Shown here: piece by piece, positions 24,901-37,800 of the stretch
Numbering within the stretch: position 1 is the stretch's first letter
Layout of the letters: each line of letters begins with the position of its first letter
Assembly (NCBI GenBank): GCA_030141605.1
Contig: JAQGDQ010000428.1
Span: forward strand, 1-62,000
Length of the DNA: 62,000 bases
Direction of reading: 5' to 3'
Origin: Tubiluchus corallicola
Taxonomy: Eukaryota > Priapulida > Priapulimorpha > Priapulimorphida > Tubiluchidae
Position numbers and translations under genes: made by a program
The notes under the pieces: generated by a model
What the model was told of the DNA's origin: nothing
The model's input: the letters and a program-made list of their open reading frames with translations, nothing else
The model's database searches: none

Positions 24901-27900
24901 GAGCTAGGTTATGATATTGCCATAACCAACAAGTAGAACCTACTGATGAGTTCTAGCCCTGCAGGAAGGATGCAGTGTACTAGCTAGATAACAGCTTGTA
25001 ATGACCCAAACATATAAAAAGGTTTGAATTAGTTGTGTTAAAAGGCTAGAAAGCGGTTTTGTCACAACTCATGCAACACTGACAACAAATTTAATAAACA
25101 CTTGCAGTTTCAGGAAACTGATAAAAATCAATTACATTCTACGAACCTTCAGTATGAACAGGTTCACCAGGTGAGTCAGCCAGCTTGTTTTTCACATCCT
25201 GGTGAAAATTAGTGCCCTCATTACCAGCATTCGAATTAATGAACTTCTGCTGCTGAAACTGAAATTACCCTGGCTCTGAGAATCATCATTAATTACGAGT
25301 TTTTGCAAAATCAAACTTTATAACGACTACTTTCGTAAACAAAAGATACAATCTCAGTTTTACTTTAAAAATCATTGCACATATTTATTGTGTATCAATC
25401 ATCATTTGCGTGCAGAATCTGGATAAAGTTATTGAAAACATGCATACCATACAAGTGTCACTCCAGTTTCGTCTCGCAGCTAAGGTTGCTTGTAGCTCAG
25501 TCACATTCATATACACAGGTTGTTGTGCAACTGAAAGTAGAATACAAAACTTGTTAGAAAGAACAAAAGCATCATCTTTTAATTTTTACAATGTGCTTAC
25601 TGTTTACAAGAAGACATTTGAACATGTACTAATGCCAAACCTGATTTTGCAATGAAGCCATATTTTCGAAAAAAAATATTGATGATGTCATATTTTAAGC
25701 AAGTTAAAGACCTGTCACTTTGCAATGAATAGTTATAGCACTTTATGTGAAGACATTAGTACATATTCCACATCAACTAACTGAGTCAGATTTTTCATAT
25801 TTTTAGTAACAAAATGCTAACAGTGATGTAATACTTAGGCACAAGAGTAGTATTTGTGACAGATGAGGATACATTACCCATCATTCTTACTCTCTCAATA
25901 ATTATTCACGTTCAAAAAGTGTTGTAACAGTATTAGTGTCTAGGGTTAACACCTTACACTTGTTTTGGAATTTCTAATATATTTTAACAAAAAGTTGTAC
26001 AATTACCGACAGGAGAAATAAATGGCTTTAAGAAACCAATAACTTCAAAGTTTGCATTGATACTTTTAACTTAAAGGTTCTTAAACATTGTCTTATACAA
26101 TTTATTTTTGTGGTTACAGGCTGTAAGACTTTATATTGATACTTTTGCTGAAACTTTTTGCTTGGAAAGCATGTTCTTATGCTCGGAAATATAATCCAAG
26201 TAAGCAAAATCATTTTACATTTATTGTAGCAAGTTGCAGCTGTTTGTCTGTAATTGGAACTCTGTGAAGACTGGTGAAGTTGTCGACTTCTGGGAGGAAG
26301 CTCACGTGGTGTGCTAACTTTTTCACTGCCTTGCTTATGTTGTGGCTTTGCCTAAGTTCAAACCAAACAAACAACAATATTCTAATACGTCAATACCAGA
26401 CAGAAATACAATGTTCCTAAACAATTATTATGAGTACTGATATCTTTATTTATTAATAGATCACAGTTTTGTAAAGCACGCAAAAATACATATATGGTGT
26501 TTAGCTGCCAGCCAGATGCATACACTGACTTACATTCATTGTTGCTAAATTGCAGCAAAGTATTGCCTTAATCTGAGTAAAATATCAAAATTCGGGATGT
26601 CAAAACTTTGAAGGAAAGGCCCTTTTTTCAGGCTTAGGGGAAACAAGCATCATATAAAGCATTTACATGTATTGCACTTATAGAAGATAAAGAATCTTGT
26701 TGAGACAAAAGATAAAAAACCTTGTTGAGCTGCTTAAAATTTTATATTACTGTACGAATGTAGTAGCACAATTAACAACAGAGTTGTCTTAATCAGGCAT
26801 AGCTTTCAAAACTTCACTAAGCCATTTGCAAACTTAAAGCTGAGTTCTTCACATCAATGTAAACAAGTAAAAACATTACAGTAATGGTAAGACAAAATGT
26901 AAAGGGAGTTTCACATGCCACGCAAATAACTACCCACCTCTACTGGTCGCGTCGGAGCTGGGTTTTCTCTTGATGCCAGACTGTACATCTCATGGGAGCG
27001 AGACATCACTGGGTGTGATGGTGTATCAGTATCCGGGGACTCTGGGGGTGAATTTGTACTTGTGCTTGCGGTACGTTTGCGCATTTCCATTGCAGGTGGT
27101 TGGAACGTCTGAGCAGTAAGTGCTGGTCTAGCAGCACTCTGTCTTTCATATGGACTAAAAGTAACAAATTTATCTATCACCAAATTTGGTTTAAACAGTA
27201 TTTCAATAACAAACAAATGTGATATGCAACATACATACATTTGAAGAGAATAAACAATAGAAAGTTAAAAGGATTGGCTAACAAGTTCAGAAGAACCTGT
27301 ATTAAAACCTCTCCACAATCACCAAACTTGCAAATAATGTGACAGAAACATGCAAAATAAAAAACACCTGGTATCTATGTTATTATAAAATAGGTCTGAA
27401 TATAAAAGACATTTATTCACTGCATATTTCTCTGAAAAAATACTCAAAATGTAACTGCATAATGTAACTTAGCACTTTGACTGCCGGTTCCATTCATGCT
27501 AATCATTAAGTTAACCTAAACCAGAAGTTTTAAAAAAAACTTGAACAACAAATTCACGGTCAAATGCACTGTGAATTTTCACCTTATTATTAAGTTAGGA
27601 AAAAATTCGGTAATAATAGTTTAAGATGCTTAGAGTATATTTCTGCTTAGGGCATAAAAAAGAAAACGAAATCGTCTTACACAATAACAAAACAACGCAG
27701 CAGTAGGTTAGTGGATTACTTTTAAACAATTGTAAGAGATGCAAAGGTTCAATGGTTGGCCATGGCCTACGATATTTTCCAGTTTATTTAAAAAGCTACA
27801 GACATACACTGTTTGTAGACTTGGCAGGGTGATGAACTCAACCTATTTCTCAACTATTATTCTTCAGATCCAGCTTGTGAACTGGAATGTTAATTTTTCT

Positions 27901-28811
27901 GAAAGCTTATTTCAGTTTCCTTTTAATGCAAAAGTCAATAATATGCCCAACCAATACAACCTGGCAACTTCACAGAATCTGATGCATTAGCATTTAAAAT
28001 TGACTGAATTTTGTAACTGAACACTGCGGAGTTACGAGTTTGCTGTTGAACACGGTTGACAAATCTAGCAAGGCAAAAAATTGGAGCAAAATAACTGCAC
28101 AAGGCAAGACGAAACAATAATAAAAACAACATTAAGAATGGTGTTATCAGGAAGCTCAGCTGGGTAACAAAAGGAGAAATCATTTTTCTTGGATCCTACA
28201 CAATTGCAAGCACTAAAAATTAACATGGGTGTGCACCTCTGTCTTTGACTGGTAATCATTAATATTATGATTAAAACATACTACCTAGATATGGTGTGTG
28301 GTCTTTCTGGCATAGCTGAGAGGTTTTTTTCCAGTGTTTCCTCCCACATGGGCCAGCTCATTGTTGAAGGGTAAGGTGAAGAAGGAGTGCTGCCATTACT
28401 AGATGTACCTGTGCTACCACTTTCTTTCAATAAATTCTGAAATAAAGGAAAACATACATACTGGTGTAGAGACAAAAAGCAGAACATTCAACATTGACAT
28501 ACAGGAAAAATTTCACAAGTTGAAAAGGTACCTATTAATAATGGAGTAAAAGGCATGTATGTACATTAGTGTCCATGCTAGATCAGTGATATCGCTTTGA
28601 TTTGATTGTTGTGTCCTGAAGCGTGACCACTAGGCATTTGTTTTTTTTCGAAAAATTTATTTCTGAGCGAAACATAATCAATTTCTCAACAGTAATGTCA
28701 ACAATGGCAGAATACTGGATTCTGATTTGATAGAGATGGAGACCAGATAGAGATAGAGTTTAATAATAAACTTCACAGTTTGAAGTGATTAGTGACTAGA
28801 ATGAGAGAGAG

Positions 28812-28868
<57 letters not shown>

Positions 28869-31800
28869 GAAGGGAGGGAGGGGGGAAAGTAGAGAGAATA
28901 AAATGGATAGAGAAAGCCTCTTATCCATTGGTTAAGTGGTTAAGCAGGGCTTCTGAGTTTTGCTAGTTTCATTAATTACTTAAAGCATTTTGCTGCATGT
29001 AAATACCTTTGTAGTTAAGTCCAAAGGAGGAGGTGTTGCCGGTCTATGGAATAAAGTATCTTGAGAAGTAAAACCAGAATCCTGAGACGAAGCACTGGAT
29101 AAGCGCACACCTGCACCATGTGGAACCTACAGGTAAAATGTTATAGAATTGTGAAATAATAATTTCCCATTTTTACAAAAAAATTGACATTGCGATCACA
29201 GTCATGATCTTTTGTAAAGTGTTATTTAGTGAATGTAAGTAAGAGTCCTAGTACCGAACATGGTATAAAGAAGTATCATTAAAAGTATAATAAAAGGATT
29301 CATCACCAATCCTCAGCACTCGCACTACATGAAATCAAGTGCCAACTATTGTAGATCATACATTACAGAGTGCACGGTATCTCTGCTTATTAAATCGATT
29401 ATACTCATATCTCGGTTTTTCGTACCTTGTTTGTACAGATATCAGAAATCTGGTATTAAAAAGTCTCGCATACTACGGACACAGTCCGTTATTTCACGAG
29501 CTGACCGCTAGCTGGCGGGCCGTCACCTTGTTTACATCCAAGCAGCATGTAACACCACGCGTGTAGCTTGTATGCCAACATGTTTAGTGGTTTAATTTGC
29601 GTGCAAATGGTTTAGACAGTTTAGCAGAGTTAATTGCCAAAAGTTTTTATATACTCTTGCATAGGAGCGGCCAGTACTAGACATTTTTGAGACAATTAGG
29701 CAATTGATTCGACATTACCGTGAGACTAATGCACGGCGACTACTATATAGTAGCTCAGTATGGGAAAATATAGACAATTGGCAAATTTGGATCCGGCAAA
29801 CCAAGATATGAGTGTATTTGTAGTTGTAAGTATTAAACTTGTTGACTGCTTTGCTGGCGTCACCCATATTATTCAGGTAATGTTTATAATAAAATGATAC
29901 ATAATTGAAAATCCAGCATCTTTATGCAGAGCCGCAGCTCATATAAAATTAATAAACATTAATTTTATAAAAAAAAATCAGAATCAATAACAAACGAAAT
30001 TGAATCGAACTGTTCCATCTCTATTAAAGACACCTAACAAATTTCATCAGACTTCATGATTTTCAAGTTTTAATATATCTACAGAAACTCCACAGACATA
30101 ATCTCTTCACCAATCATTGGCGCGAAAGAGGCTGTAAATTTCAAAAACTTTAAATTTTGTCAAAAGATACAGTTACCTGATGAGATATGTTGCGGTAACG
30201 TGGATGATGACTAGGAGAATGATGAGATTTATTAGAACTTGTGCTAGAAGAACTATTCATACTGTTCAAGCTGCACATGCTCGACTTACGAGAACCTCCC
30301 GAACCAGGAGAACCAGGTGGAGTCTAAAACAGAAAATAAACAACATTAGTTAGCCTACTCACAGTTCAATCAACTATAAAATACCATCAATAGAGCTCTG
30401 CAAATGTTATGGTACATATATAAATGTATTCACAGTCTCTAATACAATTGCTAGAGTTTTTAAAACGGTTTGAAATGTAAAACAAATTCTAGAAAGCAGT
30501 TAAAAAGTTATTTTGGAAGCACTTATGTGTATTAAATTTTATTTATTTACCTTATTTACCCATTATTGCAATGGCTTGCTCTAGTATGAACGTCTTTCAT
30601 AAATGTGAAAGTTAAAGGAAACTGGACCCAAACTTAAACTATGGCTCAAAACAATCATCTTATAAAATTTTTTAAAGGGAACACACTATTTTTTCAAGAA
30701 TGCCTTACGTGAAAGAATTATCACCTCAGAAACATAATTTTGCATATCACAAGTATGTCGCCATTTGCTAGTTAGATAGGCACTAGCGCATGCATCTTGG
30801 AAATGCTTGCAACAAGGAGCAGTACCTCTCAGTTCAGAGATGTTCAGTTGTGATGTAGTGCACTGGTTCAACAGCTCATGTGAACATGGCAGAAAATTTG
30901 AATTTTAAACTTAAAACGTGCCAAGCTTTTGTGTATTACAGTGAATGTTGTACAGTAACAAAGTGCTTCAGTTATCGCTTTTGCAAACATGTGCAAGACG
31001 CACGTGGAATGTATATACTGTTGAAAATTATTTTCAGTTGTGATGTCATCACAAGTTGGTTTCATCTACCATTAATTAAGTTTTTAACCTCTTAATTGTT
31101 TAATCATTTAATTGTCAGGAATGTTTCGATATTATTACAGGTGTTAAGTGTATACATTTTACTGTACTTCAAAATGGGGTACGATATGAAAAGTCATGCT
31201 GTTTTTGTTTAAGCAAACTGCACACTTTGCTCACATTTACTGTTTGTTTAATTTTCATTCTTAGAGCAAGACTATAAACATTTACATAAAAACATTACCT
31301 GGAAGAACGAGGTTGTGTCAGAATTTTTCAGATCTTGTATGGCTTGTTCACTAGCTTCTGGTAAACAGCGTGGATCAGCAGAATGCCTCTTCAGAGCCCG
31401 TACAATCTCTTCCAAGTGAGAAATCTCACTTATCAGCTCAACTTCCAGCTCCTATCATTAATAACAGCCATCATTATAACATTTCTTACCACTGAATAAT
31501 AATATTTTTTGAAAACATGTTTCTGTACATTAAAATAAGAAAAGAAGTGTAGTAGACAAACTGCTTGCATTAATGTTATCTCCAGTAAACAGAAAACAAT
31601 GAATCACTATCCCAGAGAAAATGCCAAATTTAAACAATGACACTAATGTATATATACATGTCTACAATAAATAAATCAGTGTTACATTTGTCATTTACAG
31701 TTACCGCCAGGTGGTGTATGTTCATAATGAATGCTTAACGACTAAAGTTAAGCAATATTGCCAAAAGTTGAATAATAAATGGATTAGTGATAGGCTGACA

Positions 31801-34800
31801 GCCTTGTTCAATCTTTCCTCTGGTCGAGTTTGTTCACCACACTGATACTGGCTGTTTATCTTGTGGAGGTGAGATGAACTCACAAACTCTCATTTTGGAA
31901 GATTAATATTATTTATTTTGATAATAGACTATGTTCCAGTCCTGTCACAAACATCCATATTAAGTAAGGCCCTGAGTGCTGCATTTCATCTTGCAGTGCA
32001 TCGAACATTGCAAAACGATAAGTGAAATTTACAATTGAAAATTTATTGTAAAACTCTAAATATTTTTATAACATCTTTCAGTGACCTTACCACAGCAGGA
32101 AGAAGACAGTTGACAAAATGGCAATATCGACTTCGTTCCTCCACCATTATGTGCCTCACTGCATTCTTCTCCACTTCGTTCACGGCTGTGTATTTTTCTT
32201 TTAATATCTGCAGCTGCCGATCTAATTGTTTCTGAGTTTCCGGCTTTCCTACAACCGCAAATTTAATCAAAATGTTATCACGTGAATTTGAACAGTCAAA
32301 CAAAATACGATTTCCGCGGGTAGTAGTATCACTGCAAGTCAGTTCTTATGATAATGCAATATTTGATGGCATCATTGCAAGAAGACTTTCTAGTCAGATT
32401 ATGGAAAAAAATTATTTTCAAACAGAATTTGAATTTATGATTAGGATTTATCATTGTTTGTAGAGATTTTCTTACCCAAGTTCACCAAAAATGTTTACAA
32501 AGTTGTATTTTTCATAATTATTGAGACTTGAACTACATACAACACGTGTTATATAAATCATCATTTTACATTTGTATCCAAGCTTTTATTGGTCCCAAGG
32601 TGAATGTGTGATGGTTGATATTGGTTCACAGTGTTCTTGTCATACGTTAACAGCATGAACTAGGCTAAACTATAACAACATCATTACACAAGAACAAGAA
32701 CATTCAGCATTAGAGAAAGGCACACTTTGTGCTTGCATAAAAAAATAACAATTATTTTAGTGCTTGCGTAAATATAAATAGAGAAACTACCTGTAACTTA
32801 TCTTTACCTGAAGTAAAAAATGGTCAATTATGCTTTTCAACTGTAAAAAACATAATGCCAAAGCTATACCTTGCAGCTTGGACCACTCACAAAAAAATAT
32901 CATGTGCCACATTAGCATTTTGTTAAAACGCCAAGCATACACTAAGGTCATTTTCATAACAGTAAGGCATCCGTATTTTTTTCTGTGTTCAGTGATTATC
33001 TGTACAAGTAGCAATAAATAAATGCTCATTTTTCAACATTTCAGGTAGTTTACTGGCCTTACGACCTTGGATCATAGTCAACAGGAACGCTTTTTTGTAA
33101 AATGCATTCGTTCAGTCCTCGCATTCACAGCAATTCAAAATAAAAATCGAAATTTGTTAAATATTATATGAGTACTTACCCTTCTTGGCTTTTTTCTGGA
33201 GTCTTGCCGTGTCTGCAGAGAGTTTCTTAATTTCGTGTCGATTTCTTTTGTATTCTGCAACAGCAAAGCCTCTTGTTTGACTGTGCTAAACTAACCACAA
33301 AAACTTTATGATGCCAAGTTAATGGCCAATTAAGGGAGCAATTAGTGCTCAATATCTGGTAATTTAGATGTGTAATTGCGTGTGTGTGATCGATGTAAAC
33401 GGGCAATATCACTAAAGATTACACAAGAATGAAAAAACCGAAAAACTTGATATAAAATTTTGTGTCACTCAAGAGGCACATGAACATATTTTATTCATCC
33501 CGATGGAACACGTTTGTAAGCCTATATAAACATGGCATGACTGCTCGAATTTTCAAGCTTGCCGAAATGAATGTTACAACAAAAGATGACAAAAAGACGA
33601 AATGTCACCTTTCAGCCCACATTAGGACGTAATATTTTAATTAAACCCTCGTGATCTGCAATTAATTATATGTTACTGATCTACAGATGGTATAAAGTCG
33701 TCATACTTTATGCTTCTGCACTCTGCGTGTACAGCAATAATTACGATTTTTAATATTTTAATTTACTGTATCAAAATCTCTTATAAATCCCAAACAGGCT
33801 GCTTTCATCTCACCATACTCGTTCCGAATGTAACCCCCCATTTCTAAAACTTGACATACGACGTTCTGTACTACATATGTATAAACACTGCATGTGCTGA
33901 ACTGGGTAGCAAGCACTACATTAATTTTTCTCTCTAAATTCTGGTTGTAACGTAACACGGATGCCTGATACCCGATACTGTCAAGCCTTAACATCCTAAA
34001 TGGACTACAGTTCTTAGCAAAGAAGAAACAACTACGCTAAAAGAGAAACCTGGAATATCAAATCTCGCTACAACTGTACTTGCAAAAACGTCTATGTCGT
34101 CCTGCAAAGACGCTTGTAAATTATGTGCAACAGCTGCGTGTATCAATATTCAAGTTTCAATATGTGGTGGCATTATGATGCTAATATATGTCATTGGTGG
34201 TTAAATTTTATAGATCGCTTGGTCAACAAAAATGGAAGATGGTCATTCCTTAAAATGTTTTACATTTCCTACAGATTGCGTCCTCATGCAATCTGAGAAA
34301 AAAAAACAAATATTAAAATGAAGATAAAAACAAAGTAAAATGCACTAGTTATTCAACAACCAAAACCTTTTTAAACCACTTAATTAGAAAAAACCCGAGC
34401 ACATGTTTACACTAGAGGTAAAATTTGACAAGTATTGCGCGACAGTGTGAACAGGTGACAGCTTTTCAATTAGTACTGCTCTCTCTTAACTAGCGCTAGG
34501 CTTGCAATAGTGACTAAACTTTAACATTCAAGAAAAAGAAAAACAATTACTTCTGAAATGGATAACACCGAGTTGACATTGGCCCTTGAAAAATTTCAAT
34601 AATTAAAAAAGGTACAAGAGCTTGTGTTACTTAAATAACAAGGTGAGACTGACACCAGCGATTGATAGAAAACAGGATGCATAATAAGCAGGTGCTTCTG
34701 ACACAGTGAATTTGAAACTTGGTTTTAGAACATGAAATTTGCAAAACAGCCCCAAGATAGAGCTGGCGAGGAGGCTGCCATACTGCAAATGACAGGATTA

Positions 34801-37800
34801 AATGAACAACTCGTCGCTTTTTCAGCTCTTTCCTGCAGCTTCTGAAATGAAACGTGATTATTACACACAGAAAATGAAAAGCCGGTAGCTCAACAGCAGA
34901 CTGACCTGATTCAGTCCGCCATTCATTAACGTCGATGTAACCGGGCAAATGCTGGCTCGATGAAATATGGGACCCATAAAAATATGGCGCATGGGAATGA
35001 GAAGATTGTGATACATTTTCCGACGAGAACGCCATTCATACATAGTGTGACAAAAGGTATAAATGACTGCTGCCTAAACCAGTATGCCATACTGTAGGTA
35101 ACACACTGTTAGTAATTTGCTGGTACACCTGGTCGAAAATTGCCCACGGGTTACGATCTGATACAATCAAAAATAGTTTCTACAAAACACAGGTCGCCCT
35201 TTAACAAATGACTCTATGGTTGATTCGTAGCCACTTTTTATGCAAGTGTTACATTAAAGTGAAAAAATATGTTCTCGTGTATAAATTATTATACGATTCT
35301 ACGCAATTTGAGCAAAAAAACGCCTTATCTTAAACTACCTACAGGATGTACCAAAAAGCAGCACAAATTTGACCCTTTACTATAAATTGTTTTAAAGATT
35401 AACTAGGTTCATTTTTCTCCAGGCCGGACCTGGTACAGCCTCTCCATTCCGCTACTACTCCTTACAATAGTAAAATCGTAAACTAAGCGCTATTGGAATC
35501 GCTGCGTCCAAAACAATTTAAACTCAGACGTCGAAAAACAACACAAAATACATTCTCCCAATGCGCAACAATATTTGTGAAAATGTATAACATAGTACTC
35601 TAAGTTGCTGCATATTTTATTCAGCGTGCTATTATTAAATGAAGGACAGACGACAGCTAGGTCTTATACCTCTTCATACTCATCACGTCACCTATCCATA
35701 AATAAATCAGCAGATTTAATCAGGGCACCAAGTAATGCACGCATTAGTCTACATAAGTGCTTATTTTCTTGCTTTTTGCTAAAACAATCAAATGTGGGAA
35801 ATTTAATAAGGTGCAGTATTTTCCCTCTATATCATTTTAAAGTGAAGATGACAGTAATCTAAAATTAGAAGTACAAAATACAGTGAATAAAATGAATGGG
35901 CATTAAAGTTGGCGGCGTCGCGTTATTGCTTGACAGAGGATACCGAAACCTGGTTTATTTTTTTCCAGCCATAAATAAACAAGCGTCGTCTGTGTATCGT
36001 CAAAGCGTAAATAAGCTGCCATTTCTGACCTCTGCCAGACAAGTTGTTTACCAGAAATTAGAGGATATGCATGTAGTTCTGTCTTATTACAACCCGCCAA
36101 ATAAATTTTGCTACACACAAGAAAAAAATAATAGTTATCATAAAACAAGCAGTGGTAGAGCAGCCATTGCAAACTTCAATGCACACTGAAACGCACAGTA
36201 GGAAGCATTTCCAACAAAAATTTTCATATGACTAGCCACAAAAAACCTGGCAATACAGTGATTAGATAACAGTCACTTACATTATTTAATTCTGGCTTAA
36301 ACAATATTTATTAGCTCGGATTAGTTCGTTTCATAACTGCTACGATTAACAATCTTCCGTTGAAACAAGCACGCGGAATTGACTGAGAGAGAAAATGTCC
36401 ACCCATTTTTTTTTAAACACGACAGCTGTGTTGTATCTTCATGTAATTGTTTATCCAGTCCCAGACGTGTTTGGGATAAGCCCACCACATGCACACTAAA
36501 GCTTACAGTCTAACGAGGACTAATAATAATATCCCACGAGAAGGAAAAATTCACCAATTACATAATTACTCGTGAGTGATCACGAATGAATGTCAGAATG
36601 AAACAGAGACCAGTCAACTGGTATCATTTAATTCATAATGGCGAGTGTAGTAAACGGACCGCTGGACTTAAACGACGTTTATTTAATGAGCCATATGCAG
36701 TTAGGACTCTTGGGATTAATCAGATTAACAGGCAATTACGAAAATTTCGTCAATCCATCTCTGCAAACTGTGAAAAACATTAAGTTCATTACCGACATTA
36801 CTTACACTAAGACAGCACAAATATGCAAATTCTGCTATGTCCAAACAGGTTTAAAGCTTTTATGAACATTATAAAATCACATTTTTCTGCAATCATATGC
36901 CAAGTAGTTTGACATTTCTGTTAGAAATAAGTTCTCACATTTAGCAGTAACAAGACAGTATCTAAATGCAGATACAAAAAATGTTTACTGAACTTAAAGA
37001 GACAATTTATATTAACTTATCAAGTCTGAATCAGGACACAGTGCATTCTAAATGCAACCACATTAAAAATTAACTATAGATTTGCTATTCGCATACTCAT
37101 CACGTCACCTATCCGAGAACAAATCAGAGCACCCACTGACACCATCAATGTACTCTGCCACACATTCACATACAAACAAGTCACACACTGATTCACCATG
37201 TCATCTATCCATGCACTCAACAGGTCACAAATCAGTATTATCTTCAGATAAGTCATTAACTTATACTATATCGCTTCTCAATATTCTTATCAGGTCACCC
37301 AACCATGTGGACAGTGAGTCACTCCGCTATGTTCTCAACAGTTCTCCATTTCATTACCTCTACCAGGATTCCCATCTACTCACCAACGGCTGCACGTCAA
37401 CCACTTACGTATCACCTATCTTAAAGATTACCTGAACTATGTACCAAATCACCCATCCAGCTGGACACATTGATCACTCACCAAGTTTATGAAACCGCAA
37501 TGCTGCACTCTTCAGGTTACTCAACGAACAACGACAAGTCACTCAAGTAAACACTCAGTAAATATGTGCAATACAACAGTGTGCACATATATATATTCCC
37601 TGGTCACTTGTCTGCATACTTATCAGTTTGCAAGTACCATTCATGTACTAACTAAATCACATAACCACTTACATATTTGGTCACCTATCCATGAACTCAC
37701 CAGATCCGTTCTTATATGCATGCTTATTTATATACCTTTAGAGTGCTCTTTGTCCATCTGAGTAGCAACCTTCTTCCAATCTTCCATTTTGTCCTGCATG

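Noticed and set aside
30868-31095. Overlapping ORFs inside the TTAA-flanked element
   Set aside because: Frames are not preserved in the other copies of the element, so they are unlikely to encode a transposase.
35896-36189. 97-codon plus ORF overlapping an 89-codon minus ORF
   Set aside because: Both strands are open over the same stretch, neither has family features, and the region is intronic.
36586-36865. Overlapping plus-strand ORFs, one starting MASVVNGPLDLND
   Set aside because: The peptide looks plausible, but there is no good donor, no partner exon and no family resemblance; antisense in an MTSS1 intron.
37082-37435. 117-codon ORF
   Set aside because: Explained by degenerate minisatellite units whose sequence lacks stops in this frame.
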